DNA from: Amarobacillus sp046328225 | Lineage (GTDB): Bacteria; Chloroflexota; Dehalococcoidia; Tepidiformales; Tepidiformaceae | Assembly (NCBI GenBank): GCA_046328225.1 | Contig: JAXLWZ010000008.1 | Coordinates: 79,405-143,404, forward strand | Reading direction: 5' to 3' | DNA length: 64,000 nucleotides | In this document: piece after piece, positions 50,464-58,733 of the stretch | How the letters are laid out: the number at the start of each line of letters is the position of its first letter | Numbering within the stretch: the first letter of the stretch is position 1 | The notes under the pieces: generated by a model | Database searches by the model: none | What the model was told of the DNA's origin: nothing | What the model saw: only the letters and a program-made list of their open reading frames with translations | Position numbers and translations under genes: made by a program

Positions 50464-50679
50464 CGGCGGAGCGGCGCACCCGGCGTTCTCGGTGCACCAG
50501 AGGATGAGTCTGCCGCGGTCGGGGACGGCGGCCAGCTCCTTGAGTTCGGAGACGTAGCCTTCGACGGTGCGGACGGAGAGCCCGAGGGCGGTAGCGATCT
50601 CCGCGTTGGAGGCGCCCCGGGCAAGCAGCTCCGCCACCGCGCGGTAGCGCGGCGGGAGGGCGTTCTCGCCGGTTGTCAT
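50449..50679 (-). CDS. Stand-alone LuxR-type HTH protein
   Basis: 76 residues from ATG 50679, with GGAGG 6 bases upstream. A complete GerE/LuxR helix-turn-helix: LPPRYRAVAELLARGASNAE followed by IATALGLSVRTVEGYVSEL. No receiver, autoinducer-binding or sensor domain, so it is a minimal single-domain regulator. The C-terminal ~20 residues are non-conserved and partly overlap the rsmE 3' end. Targets unknown; the nearest divergent gene encodes a membrane-anchored Cys-rich protein. Confidence 0.85.
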   Translation of the reverse strand: MTTGENALPPRYRAVAELLARGASNAEIATALGLSVRTVEGYVSELKELAAVPDRGRLILWCTENAGCAAPPSSLQ

Positions 50680-50858
50680 GGTCGACCTCCGCTCACCCGC
50701 TGGAGGCAGGCTAGCCACGGCGTCGCGGAAAGACAACCCGATCCGGCGGAATTTAACGAAAGTACCGTGCCGGCTCGGTACCGGTGGCCGCCGCCAGGTT
50801 GGTATTTTGCGTTTGCGCCCCCTGCCAGGAGGGTACGAAGCATGAGGCGAGGTTCGAT

Positions 50859-51692
50859 ATGAATCGGAGTGTCCAGGCGGGCGTGGGGAGTTTCGCCATC
50901 ATCGTCGCGGTCATCGCGGGGTTGGGTTTCGCATGGAGCCGGGATGCGGACGGCACGGGCACGGAAGCAGCTCCGGCCTCCGTGTCGGCGGCGCCTTCGG
51001 AGAGCCAGGCATCGACCGCGGCGAATGTGCCCTCGACCGGGAGCGCGAACGCGCCGGCGGCGATGGCGCGATTCGCGGTCGACGACAACCGGCGGGAGAT
51101 CCCGCGAGGCGAGTTCCAACGGCTGCTCGCTTCGGCGCCGGCGGAGCAGCGGGCGGTGCTCGAAGATGGCGTGGTCACGCGGGACGAGCTCGCGGCCGCG
51201 CACGAGTCCGCGCACGCCTGCGCCGTGGCTGCCACCGCGGGGATGCCGGGAGTGCGTTTCGAAACACCCTGGTGGGGCGGGGCCGACTTCCGCTGGGGCT
51301 TCCAGGCGGACACTCGCGAGCTCCTGGACCGCGCGGGCGTCGCGTATGAGGGATGCCACGCGAAGTTCCTCTCCACGGTCGGCGAGGCATGGTCGATGGC
51401 GAAGGCATACGAGCGGTTGCTGCCGCTGTGGCACGACATGGCCGTCTGCATGAACGCCGAGGGCGTGGCCGTCGCGGACGACGCGGACTGGAACGAGATG
51501 AAGGCCGCCGAGAAGGCCGCGAACCGTGGCGGGCTGGTCGACATGTGCTCGGGCCGGGCGCAGGCGTACGGCAACGCGCCGGCGTGCCTGCGCGCGAAGG
51601 GCGCCCAGGTCGCGGACACGGCGACGTTCAAGGAGCTGGTGGCCGCTGCCGCATCGGTGGGGACGCCGCTGTCGGTCTGCCTCGGCCAGTAA
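50859..51692 (+). CDS. Membrane-anchored or secreted Cys-containing protein, unknown function
   Basis: 277 residues from ATG 50859, following a GAGGCGAGG purine stretch. A single hydrophobic segment near the N-terminus (VQAGVGSFAIIVAVIAGLGF) acts as signal anchor, followed by a Ser/Ala/Glu-rich linker (~27-75). The main domain has ESAHACAVAATAGMPGVRFE, then AYEGCHAKFLSTVGEAW, LWHDMAVCMNAEGVA and LVDMCSGRAQAYGNAPACLR, with at least six Cys that could pair in disulfides. No family recognised. It starts divergently from the LuxR-type gene and ends at a strong terminator. Confidence 0.65.
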   Translation: MNRSVQAGVGSFAIIVAVIAGLGFAWSRDADGTGTEAAPASVSAAPSESQASTAANVPSTGSANAPAAMARFAVDDNRREIPRGEFQRLLASAPAEQRAVLEDGVVTRDELAAAHESAHACAVAATAGMPGVRFETPWWGGADFRWGFQADTRELLDRAGVAYEGCHAKFLSTVGEAWSMAKAYERLLPLWHDMAVCMNAEGVAVADDADWNEMKAAEKAANRGGLVDMCSGRAQAYGNAPACLRAKGAQVADTATFKELVAAAASVGTPLSVCLGQ

Positions 51693-51711
51693 CTCTTCAC
51701 GGTACCAACAT

Positions 51712-51745
51712 GGGGCGCCGCGAGGGATTGCGGCGCCCCTTTCGT
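51712..51745 (+). terminator. Rho-independent terminator
   Basis: A 10-bp perfect stem (GGGGCGCCGC / GCGGCGCCCC) with an 8-base loop is followed by TTTCGTT. It follows the Cys-containing protein gene by 19 bases. Confidence 0.9.
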
Positions 51746-51780
51746 TCCCCGGGGGTGCTGCGATCGGGCCGGGGAGATGC

Positions 51781-51786
51781 GAGAAT
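51781..51786 (+). promoter_or_regulatory. Candidate leaderless -10 element for the toxin-antitoxin pair
   Basis: GAGAAT (four of six matches to TATAAT) ends 6 bases before the GTG at 51793, just after the preceding terminator. No ribosome-binding site precedes the GTG. Confidence 0.4.
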
Positions 51787-51792
51787 GGCGCT

Positions 51793-52011
51793 GTGAACGG
51801 ACCCGAGAAGGAACTGATCTTCATCGTGACCGATGCCGAAGAGGGCGGGCTGCTGGCGCGCGCGCTCGGGGAGGCGATCTTCACGGAAGCGGACGACATG
51901 GATTCACTGCGCGCGATGATCCGCGACGCGGTCGCCTGCCATTTCGACGACGGCGAGGCGCCGCGTGTTGTTCGCCTCCACTACGTGCGCGACGAAGTCC
52001 TGGCGTTGTGA
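51793..52011 (+). CDS. HicB-type antitoxin-like small protein
   Basis: 72 residues. Strand-rich start KELIFIVTDAEEGGLLARAL, then a helix and LRAMIRDAVACHFDDGEA and PRVVRLHYVRDEVLAL. This is the small partner repeatedly found directly before hicA genes, acting as presumed antitoxin. It lacks an obvious DNA-binding domain, so autoregulation may need the complex. GTG start; stop overlaps the hicA GTG by four bases (GTGA), typical of a coupled toxin-antitoxin pair. Confidence 0.75.
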   Translation: MNGPEKELIFIVTDAEEGGLLARALGEAIFTEADDMDSLRAMIRDAVACHFDDGEAPRVVRLHYVRDEVLAL

Positions 52012-52256
52012 GCCGCATGCCGCGCGATCTGAGCGGCGACGAGTTTGCCTCGGCGTTGGCGCGGTTCGGCTATCGGACGACCCGGCAGACGGGTAGTCAC
52101 CTGCGACTGACGACCCGTGAACAAGGCGAGCACCACTTGACCGTGCCGCTCCACCGAAGCCTCCGGGTCGGGACGACTTCGGCGCTCTTGGGTGAGGTAG
52201 CGCAGCATTTCGGCATCACGAAGGAGCAGGCGATCGAGGTACTTTTCGGCAAATAG
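52008..52256 (+). CDS. hicA: HicA-family toxin (mRNA interferase-like)
   Basis: 82 residues from GTG 52008; reading VSRMPRDLSGDEFASALARF matches the family start MSKLPRVTGKE. The double-stranded-RNA-binding-like fold has the catalytic His in RTTRQTGSHLRLTT and the end strand HLTVPLHRSLRVGTTSALL. It would cleave mRNA when free of its partner and so slow translation. It overlaps the antitoxin-like gene by four bases. It is 92 bases upstream of dnaE on the same strand. Confidence 0.88.
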   Translation: MSRMPRDLSGDEFASALARFGYRTTRQTGSHLRLTTREQGEHHLTVPLHRSLRVGTTSALLGEVAQHFGITKEQAIEVLFGK

Positions 52257-52348
52257 CCGAAGGTCGCCCGCATGCCGGGAACCGGCCCAAGGGCGCCATA
52301 ACAGCCTGTTTCGCGGGGGTGGCCGGGTGTAGACTGGGCCTCCCGCAG

Positions 52349-55300
52349 ATGTTCACCCATCTACACACTCACACGGAATACTCGCTCCTCGACGGCATGA
52401 CCAAGATGGCGCCGCTGATGGACCGCGTGCGCGAACTCGGGCAGGACGCCGTCGCCATGACGGACCACGGGGCGCTCTACGGGGCGATCGACTTCTACCG
52501 CGAAGCCACGGCGCGCGCGATCAAGCCGATCATCGGGGTCGAGGCGTACGTGGCGCCGGGGAGCCGCTTCGGGCGGGAGAAGAGCGACAGCTCGCCCTAC
52601 CACCTGCTCATGCTCGCGCGGGACATGACGGGCTACAAGAACCTCATCGCGCTGGTCACGAAGGCGAACCTCGAGGGGTACTACTACAAGCCCCGCATCG
52701 ACCGCGAACTCATCGAGCAGCACAGCGCGGGGATCACGGTGCTGAGCGGGTGCCCTTCGGCGGAGTTCCACCGGCGCGTGCAGGAGGGCGACCGCGAGGG
52801 TGCGATCGCGGTGGCGAAGTACTACCGCGAAGTCTTCGACGGGCACTACTACCTCGAGGTGCAGGACCACGGCGACGCGAAGTTCACGCGGCTGAACCCG
52901 GTGATTGCGGACCTCGGGCGGGAGCTTGGCATCCCCGTGGTGGCGACGAACGACAGCCACTACACGCTCCCGAACGAGGCGGACGCCCACGACACGCTGC
53001 TCTGCATCGGCACGAACGCGACGGTGGACCAGCAGGACCGGTACAAGTTCGACGGCCGCGGGTACTACGTGAAGAGCGAGCAGGAGATGCTCGACCTCTT
53101 CCCGGGGGCGCCGGAGTTCATCAGCAACACGCGGCTGGTGGCGGACGAATGCAACCTGGACCTGAAGTTCGAGCGCACGCTCCTGCCCGAGCCGCCCATC
53201 CCGGCGGGCCGCGACAGCGCGGAATACCTCGCCGAGCTGTGCTTCAAGGGGCTTCACCGGCGCTTCGACGAGGTCACGCCGGAGCTGGAGCAGCGGCTGC
53301 TGTACGAGCTGGACGTGCTCAAGCAGACGGGCTTCACGGACTACATCTATGTCGTGAAGGAGATCGCCGATTTCGCGCGCTCGGCGGGGATCCGCATGGG
53401 CGTGCGCGGGTCGGCAGCGGCGTCGCTGGTGCTGTACGCGCTGAACGTCAGCGACATCGACCCGGTGGCGAACCGGCTGGTCTTCGAACGCTTCCTCAAC
53501 ATCGAACGGCGCGAGATGCCGGACGTGGACTTCGACTTCGCCGACGACCGGCGCGACGAGATGATCCGCTTCGCCTATGAGCGGTATGGCAAGGACCGCG
53601 TGGCGCAGATCATCACGTTCGGGACGTTGGGCGCGAAGGCGGCGGTCCGCGACGTCGGCCGGGCGCTGGGGATTTCGTACGCGGAGACGGACCGCGTGGC
53701 CAAGCTCGTGCCGAACGCGCTCCACATCACGCTCGCGGACGCGCTGGAGCAATCGGCCGAGCTGAAGGAAGCGGTCGCGACGGACCCGAAGGTGAAGCGG
53801 CTGGTGGAGACGGCGCAGCAGCTGGAGGGGGTGGCGCGCCACGCGAGCACGCACGCCGCGGGCGTCGTGATTTCGCGGGACCCGCTGATCGACCTGGTGC
53901 CGCTGCAGCGCCCGAACCGAGGCGACGAAACGAGCATCCCGACGACGCAGTTCGCGATGGAGCAGGTGGCGAAAATCGGCCTGCTGAAGGTGGACTTCCT
54001 CGGCCTTTCGAACCTGACCATCCTCGGCAAAGCAGTCGAGCTTATCCGGGAAACGACCGGCACGGAGCTCGACCTCGTGGCGCTGCCCGACGGCGACACG
54101 AAGGCGATGGAGATGCTCAGCAAGGGCGAGACCTTCGGCGTCTTCCAGCTGGAATCGGGCGGGATGCGGCGGTACATCCAGGAGCTGCAGCCGACGAACA
54201 TCGCGGACCTCTGCGCGATGGTGGCGCTCTACCGGCCGGGGCCGATGGAACAGATCCCGACGTTCATCAAGGCGAAGCACGGGCAGGTGGCGATCAGCTA
54301 CCCGCACGCGGACCTGGCGAACGTGCTGGACGAGACGTACGGCGTGATCGTGTACCAGGACCAGGTGCTGCTCATCGCGCGGCAGTTCGCGGGGTATTCG
54401 CTCGGCCAGGCCGACATCATGCGCAAGGCCATGGGCAAGAAGAAGGCCGAGATCATGGCCGCCGAGCGCGAGCGGTTCGTCTCGGGCGCGATCGAGAAGG
54501 GATACAGCAAAGGCGACGCCGACGCAGTGTTCGCGCTCATCGAGCCGTTCGCCGGGTATGCCTTCAACAAGGCGCACAGCTGGAGCTACGGCACGATCGC
54601 GTATCAGACCGCGTGGCTGAAGGCGAACTACCCGGTCCAGTACATGTGCGCGCTGCTGGCGCTTTCGAAGAGCGCGCCGGACCCGTTCGAGCGCGTGGCG
54701 GCGGCGGTGGCGGAGTGCTCGAAACTGGGCATTGAGGTGCTGCCGCCCGACGTGAACGCGAGCTCCGAGAACTTCGCGGTGGAACGCCGGCCGGACGGTT
54801 CGCTGGCCATCCGCTACGGCATCGGGGTGGTGAAAAACGTCGGCTCGGGCGCGGTCGAGGGGATCATCGCGGAGCGCGAGAAGGGCGGCCCGTACCGGGA
54901 CATCGAGGAGTTCTGCAAGCGCGCGGACCTCGCGAGCGCGACGAGCCGCACGCTGGAGAGCCTCGCGATGGCGGGCACGCTGGACGGCCTGGGGTACGAT
55001 CGCGGCACGGTAGTGGCGCACGCCGAACGGCTGATGACCTTCGCGCGCAAGGAACGTGAACTGCGCGAGAGCGGCCAATCGACGATGTTCGACCTTTTCG
55101 GCAGCCAGGTCGCGACGCCGATGCCGGGCCTCGAGCTGGACCCCCGGCCGGTGCAGCAGGACGTGATGCTCGGCTGGGAGAAGGAGCTGCTCGGGATCTA
55201 CATCTCGGAGCACCCGTTCCGGGCGGCCGCGGCCGGTCTTTCGCAGTACACGTCGCACACGCTGGCGGACCTTTCGCTGGAGCTCGCGGGGCAGACGGTG

Positions 55301-56050
55301 ACGGTGGGCGGGCTCGTGCGGCGGGTGCAGGCGCGGGCGACGCGCGACGGGCGGCGGTTCTACATCGTCGACCTCGAGGACCTCTCGGGGACGGCCGAGG
55401 TGACGGTCTGGAACGACGCCATCGAGCTGACGGGCGAGCAGATGTGGGCGGAAGGCCAGGTGCTGCTGATCTCGCTGGAGTGCCGGGAGCGGGCGGACCG
55501 GCTGAACCTGAACGTGCGCAAGGCGGCGCCGTATGACATGACGCAGGGGACGGTGGTGGGGTTCGCCGCGGAGCAGTGGCAGGTGGAACAGCCTCGGCAG
55601 CGGCGCCAGCCCCCGCCGGAGCGCGCGCAGGCCAATGCCGCCGCGCCGGGGCCTTCGGCGCAACAGCAGCGAAACGGTGGCCCACCGGCGCGCACTCACC
55701 AGCCGGCCCCGCCTCCACCACCACCGGCGGCGGCGACCACGGAGGCGGCCCGCCCGGGCGTGCAGCCGCCGGTCAACGGCGACACCGCGAGGCTGATCCT
55801 GACGCTCTACGAGACGGAGAACACGGTGGCCGATGAGGCGCTGCTGAAGGCGGTCGTGGGCGTGCTCAAGGACCACCCGGGGCGCGACGAAGTGCGGCTC
55901 GTGATCCACGACACCGAGGGCCGCGACAGCGAGTTCGACCTCCAGCGCTGCGAGGCGACGGAGGACCTGGCGCGGAGTCTGCGCGGGCTGCTGCGGCAAT
56001 CGGGGAACGTGCGGCTCACGGGCGCACGGCTGGCTGGCGTCGCGAACTGA
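52349..56050 (+). CDS. dnaE: DNA polymerase III alpha subunit
   Basis: 1233 residues from ATG 52349. N-terminal PHP domain (THLHTHTEYSLLDGMTKMAP, then AMTDHGALYGAIDFY), polymerase palm with the catalytic acids in MPDVDFDFADDRRDEMIRF and the preceding RGSAAASLVLYALNV. The fingers follow, then the beta-binding region, an OB domain near ~1000-1085 (LAGQTVTVGGLVRRVQARAT) and, unusually, a Pro/Ala-rich linker (~1090-1160) before a final ~70-residue domain (DTARLILTLYETENT). Replicative polymerase of the DnaE1 type. Confidence 0.97.
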   Translation: MFTHLHTHTEYSLLDGMTKMAPLMDRVRELGQDAVAMTDHGALYGAIDFYREATARAIKPIIGVEAYVAPGSRFGREKSDSSPYHLLMLARDMTGYKNLIALVTKANLEGYYYKPRIDRELIEQHSAGITVLSGCPSAEFHRRVQEGDREGAIAVAKYYREVFDGHYYLEVQDHGDAKFTRLNPVIADLGRELGIPVVATNDSHYTLPNEADAHDTLLCIGTNATVDQQDRYKFDGRGYYVKSEQEMLDLFPGAPEFISNTRLVADECNLDLKFERTLLPEPPIPAGRDSAEYLAELCFKGLHRRFDEVTPELEQRLLYELDVLKQTGFTDYIYVVKEIADFARSAGIRMGVRGSAAASLVLYALNVSDIDPVANRLVFERFLNIERREMPDVDFDFADDRRDEMIRFAYERYGKDRVAQIITFGTLGAKAAVRDVGRALGISYAETDRVAKLVPNALHITLADALEQSAELKEAVATDPKVKRLVETAQQLEGVARHASTHAAGVVISRDPLIDLVPLQRPNRGDETSIPTTQFAMEQVAKIGLLKVDFLGLSNLTILGKAVELIRETTGTELDLVALPDGDTKAMEMLSKGETFGVFQLESGGMRRYIQELQPTNIADLCAMVALYRPGPMEQIPTFIKAKHGQVAISYPHADLANVLDETYGVIVYQDQVLLIARQFAGYSLGQADIMRKAMGKKKAEIMAAERERFVSGAIEKGYSKGDADAVFALIEPFAGYAFNKAHSWSYGTIAYQTAWLKANYPVQYMCALLALSKSAPDPFERVAAAVAECSKLGIEVLPPDVNASSENFAVERRPDGSLAIRYGIGVVKNVGSGAVEGIIAEREKGGPYRDIEEFCKRADLASATSRTLESLAMAGTLDGLGYDRGTVVAHAERLMTFARKERELRESGQSTMFDLFGSQVATPMPGLELDPRPVQQDVMLGWEKELLGIYISEHPFRAAAAGLSQYTSHTLADLSLELAGQTVTVGGLVRRVQARATRDGRRFYIVDLEDLSGTAEVTVWNDAIELTGEQMWAEGQVLLISLECRERADRLNLNVRKAAPYDMTQGTVVGFAAEQWQVEQPRQRRQPPPERAQANAAAPGPSAQQQRNGGPPARTHQPAPPPPPPAAATTEAARPGVQPPVNGDTARLILTLYETENTVADEALLKAVVGVLKDHPGRDEVRLVIHDTEGRDSEFDLQRCEATEDLARSLRGLLRQSGNVRLTGARLAGVAN

Positions 56051-56204
56051 ATCCATTCGCCCCTGAGACCACAACCACCGGCCACGAGCGCGTCCCGGAC
56101 GGCGGGCGGCGAGCAGCATTCGAATCGGCCGAACCCGTTCCCGGGCGGTTGCCGTTAGGTGAACACGGCTACGAACGGGCATGGGCGCCTCCGATGCTGA
56201 AGAC

Positions 56205-58433
56205 ATGAGGATCCGTGTTCGCTCGCTCCTGTTGTTCGCGGTGCTCGCCGCCGTGCCGCTGCTGCCCGGGAGCGTGGAGGCGGCGACCTTCAACATCGCC
56301 TCGGAGACGTACTACTCGCTGAACGTGGCCGAGGGGCAGATCACGGCGCGCATGGAGGCGGAGGTCGGGTCGGCCAACGCGGCGGAGCTAAAGACGGTCG
56401 CTCTTGTGGCGATGCCGGGCGCGAAGAACATCAAGGTCACCACGGAGGGCGGCACGCCGCTCGAATTCAAGACCACCGCGGCGAACCTCTCGCTGGGGAT
56501 CCCGGTGCTGCTTTCGGTGACGCTCGAGAAGCCGCTCAAGGGCGCGCTGCGGGCGAACGTGGTGATGACCTACGACATCCCCGTGCAGGACAACGAGGTC
56601 CTGCACATCGAAAAGGGCGCGATCGAAGGGCGCTTCGCGAGCCAGGGTCCGGGTTCGTTCGTGTACATCGACGTGCCGGCGAAATCGGACAAGTACTTCG
56701 AGCCGGGTTGCCTGCTGGCGGCATCGCAGCCGTCGGCGGTGAAAGACGCCCTGATGGAGCGCTGGATCTGCGGCGACGCCGCGCTGATCACGCTCAATAC
56801 GAACGACAAGGACGTCCTCAACAAGTGCGCGCAGGGCGACGACCGTTGCCGCCAGCAGCTGGACGCGTACTTCAATTCCTACGCGCAGACGATCACCGAC
56901 AGCTCGCTCATCGGCCTGCTGGAGGGGACGATCGACATGCAGCGGGGGCCGGTCGCGCTCACGTTGAAGTACTTCCGGCGGGACCAGGCATGGGCGGACC
57001 AGCAGTTCGCGATGGCGAAGCGGGCACTGCCGATGTTGGAGAGCACGTTCGGCTGGAGCTACCAGTTCGACCATGTGCTGATGCGGCAGTCGCACGCGAT
57101 TGAGCAGATGGGCTTCGCCGGGCTGGCGTTCTCGGACGAGGGTCAGGTCTTCATGGCGAAGCAGGGCGACATCGACGCCGAGGTGACGGTGCACGAGCTC
57201 GCGCACCTCTGGGCCGGGTACCAGCTGGAGACGAGCTGGCTCTGGGAGGGCCTCGCCGAGTACGGCCTGCGGCGGAACGCGGCGACGCTCGGCATCACGC
57301 CCCGGGACTGGCGCTGGACGACATTCGGCTACAAGGACCAGCTCGCGACGTGGTGGGGCGGTTCGAAGGTGACCAACCCGTACTACTGGTACGGCAAGGC
57401 CGGCGCGTTCTGGTTCGAATACGAAAAGGCCATCGGCGGCCCGGCGGCGATGACGGCCGTGCTCGCGCGGATGGACGACTACCAGCAGAAGTGGCCGCTG
57501 GACGGGCGCTGGTTCATGGACCGCGGCGAAGAGGTGAGCGGCAAGAACCTTGACTCGCTCTTCCTCGACTGGGTGTGGGTGCCGGAGGTGGCGAAGACGT
57601 TCCTCGGCGAACGGCGCGCGGCCCACGACCAGGTGGCGACGCTGACGGCGCGGGCGGCGACGTATGGCTTCAGTGGTGTGCCGAAGGACATCACGGCGAA
57701 CCTCGATGCGTGGACCTTCGGGGCCATCGCGGGGCAGGTGACGCAGGGGAACCGCGTGCTCGACGCCTACGCGGCCGTGCAGGCAGCCAGCGCGGAAGCC
57801 GGGCTCCCCGCGACGGACGGCGGCGTGGCCGCGGCGTGGCCTTCGCAAACGCTCGCCGGGATTTCGGGGGTGATCGAGAACCAGCGGCAGGCGATCAAAG
57901 CGATCGTCGACGGCCGCAAGGCGATCGAGGGCCGGCCCGCGGAGGACCCGGGGTGGAAGCGCATCGCCGAGGCCGAGGCAAAATACGCGACCGGCGACTT
58001 CGAAGGCGCACAGCGCGCGGCGACGGGTGCGAGCACGTTCGTCCAGAATTACGCCGCCGCGGGCAAGATGATCGAAGTCGCGAAGGGGAAGCAGGCGGCG
58101 TTCAAGCCATCGTTCTTCACGCGCATCGGGATGTATTGGGCGGACCCGGCGGCGGACCTGGCGAAGGCAGAGGCCGCCTATGCCGCGGACGACCCGGCGA
58201 CGGCGCTGAAGCTCGCGAGCAACGCCTACGACGGCTGGAACGGCGCGCAGCAGCGGGGCATCGCGCGGCTGGCGATTGTGATGGGCGCGATGTGCGGCCT
58301 CACCGTCGGCGCGTGGTGGCTGCTGAAGAAGCTGGACCCGACGGGCCGCGGCGGCAGCCCGGCTCGCATGGGCCACTACATCGAGAAGGGCGACGGCGGT
58401 TCGCGGTGGCGGGACTGGGAGAACACGCGCTGA
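56205..58433 (+). CDS. Secreted or membrane-anchored HExxH metallopeptidase
   Basis: 742 residues from ATG 56205. Sec signal peptide (RIRVRSLLLFAVLAAVPLLP, cleavage likely after VEA). A beta-rich N-terminal domain (~30-200) is followed by the gluzincin-type catalytic domain: VTVHELAHLWAGYQ with HExxH at residues 330-334 and a third ligand Glu348 in LWEGLAEYGL, 13 residues after the second His; M1 peptidases have 18. A helical repeat region (~490-660, TPR-like) and one transmembrane helix near ~693-712 follow, with a basic cytoplasmic tail. It acts outside the cell; its substrate is unknown. ATG 56181 is a weaker alternative. Confidence 0.82.
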   Translation: MRIRVRSLLLFAVLAAVPLLPGSVEAATFNIASETYYSLNVAEGQITARMEAEVGSANAAELKTVALVAMPGAKNIKVTTEGGTPLEFKTTAANLSLGIPVLLSVTLEKPLKGALRANVVMTYDIPVQDNEVLHIEKGAIEGRFASQGPGSFVYIDVPAKSDKYFEPGCLLAASQPSAVKDALMERWICGDAALITLNTNDKDVLNKCAQGDDRCRQQLDAYFNSYAQTITDSSLIGLLEGTIDMQRGPVALTLKYFRRDQAWADQQFAMAKRALPMLESTFGWSYQFDHVLMRQSHAIEQMGFAGLAFSDEGQVFMAKQGDIDAEVTVHELAHLWAGYQLETSWLWEGLAEYGLRRNAATLGITPRDWRWTTFGYKDQLATWWGGSKVTNPYYWYGKAGAFWFEYEKAIGGPAAMTAVLARMDDYQQKWPLDGRWFMDRGEEVSGKNLDSLFLDWVWVPEVAKTFLGERRAAHDQVATLTARAATYGFSGVPKDITANLDAWTFGAIAGQVTQGNRVLDAYAAVQAASAEAGLPATDGGVAAAWPSQTLAGISGVIENQRQAIKAIVDGRKAIEGRPAEDPGWKRIAEAEAKYATGDFEGAQRAATGASTFVQNYAAAGKMIEVAKGKQAAFKPSFFTRIGMYWADPAADLAKAEAAYAADDPATALKLASNAYDGWNGAQQRGIARLAIVMGAMCGLTVGAWWLLKKLDPTGRGGSPARMGHYIEKGDGGSRWRDWENTR

Positions 58434-58479
58434 CCCGGCCGGGTGTGCGAAGCGAAACAGCGTGATAAGGTCTGCGTGC

Positions 58480-58556
58480 GGCGCGTTCGTCTAGTGGCCC
58501 AGGACGCCGCCCTTTCAAGGCGGAGATCAGGGGTTCGAATCCCCTACGCGCTACCA
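58480..58556 (+). tRNA. tRNA-Glu (anticodon TTC), with encoded CCA
   Basis: Complete cloverleaf: acceptor GGCGCGT with ACGCGCT (first pair G-T), D arm with GTCTAGTGGCCCAGGAC, anticodon stem CCGCC/GGCGG closing CTTTCAA with anticodon TTC at the centre, T arm AGGGG TTCGAAT CCCCT, discriminator A, CCA encoded. A TAAGGT about 9 bases before the 5' end may be its -10. It reads GAA/GAG codons. The tRNA 3' end is directly followed by an integrase gene on the opposite strand, so it is the probable attachment site. Confidence 0.95.
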
Positions 58557-58567
58557 CTCTTCGAACC

Positions 58568-58603
58568 TGCGGGAGCCATAACGTACCTTCCAAATCTCCC
58601 GCA
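58568..58603. repeat. 8-bp inverted repeat beside the tRNA
   Basis: TGCGGGAG at 58568-58575 and CTCCCGCA at 58596-58603 are exact inverse complements separated by 20 bases, 11 bases after the tRNA CCA. It could be a terminator-like hairpin without a T-run or a recombinase-binding site. Confidence 0.5.
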
Positions 58604-58625
58604 AATGCTCAGGCTCCTTAGCAAA

Positions 58626-58666
58626 GTGTCCCAAATGGTGTCCCAAATCGAGGCTACGGTGTCCCA
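58626..58666 (+). repeat. Three direct repeats GTGTCCCA near the attachment site
   Basis: GTGTCCCAAAT at 58626-58636 and 58638-58648, and GTGTCCCA at 58659-58666, start 12 and 21 bases apart. The position between the tRNA end and the integrase gene is where integrase arm-type sites usually lie, but binding is not shown. Confidence 0.55.
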
Positions 58667-58733
58667 CCGCATGGGGGCTGCCGGGGCCTGGCGCGACGGA
58701 GCGGGACGAAACGCCGTCGAACGAGGCGGCGTC

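Noticed and set aside
52361..56296. 1311-codon minus-strand open frame opposite dnaE
   Set aside because: No motifs, extreme Arg/Leu/His composition, fully antisense to dnaE.
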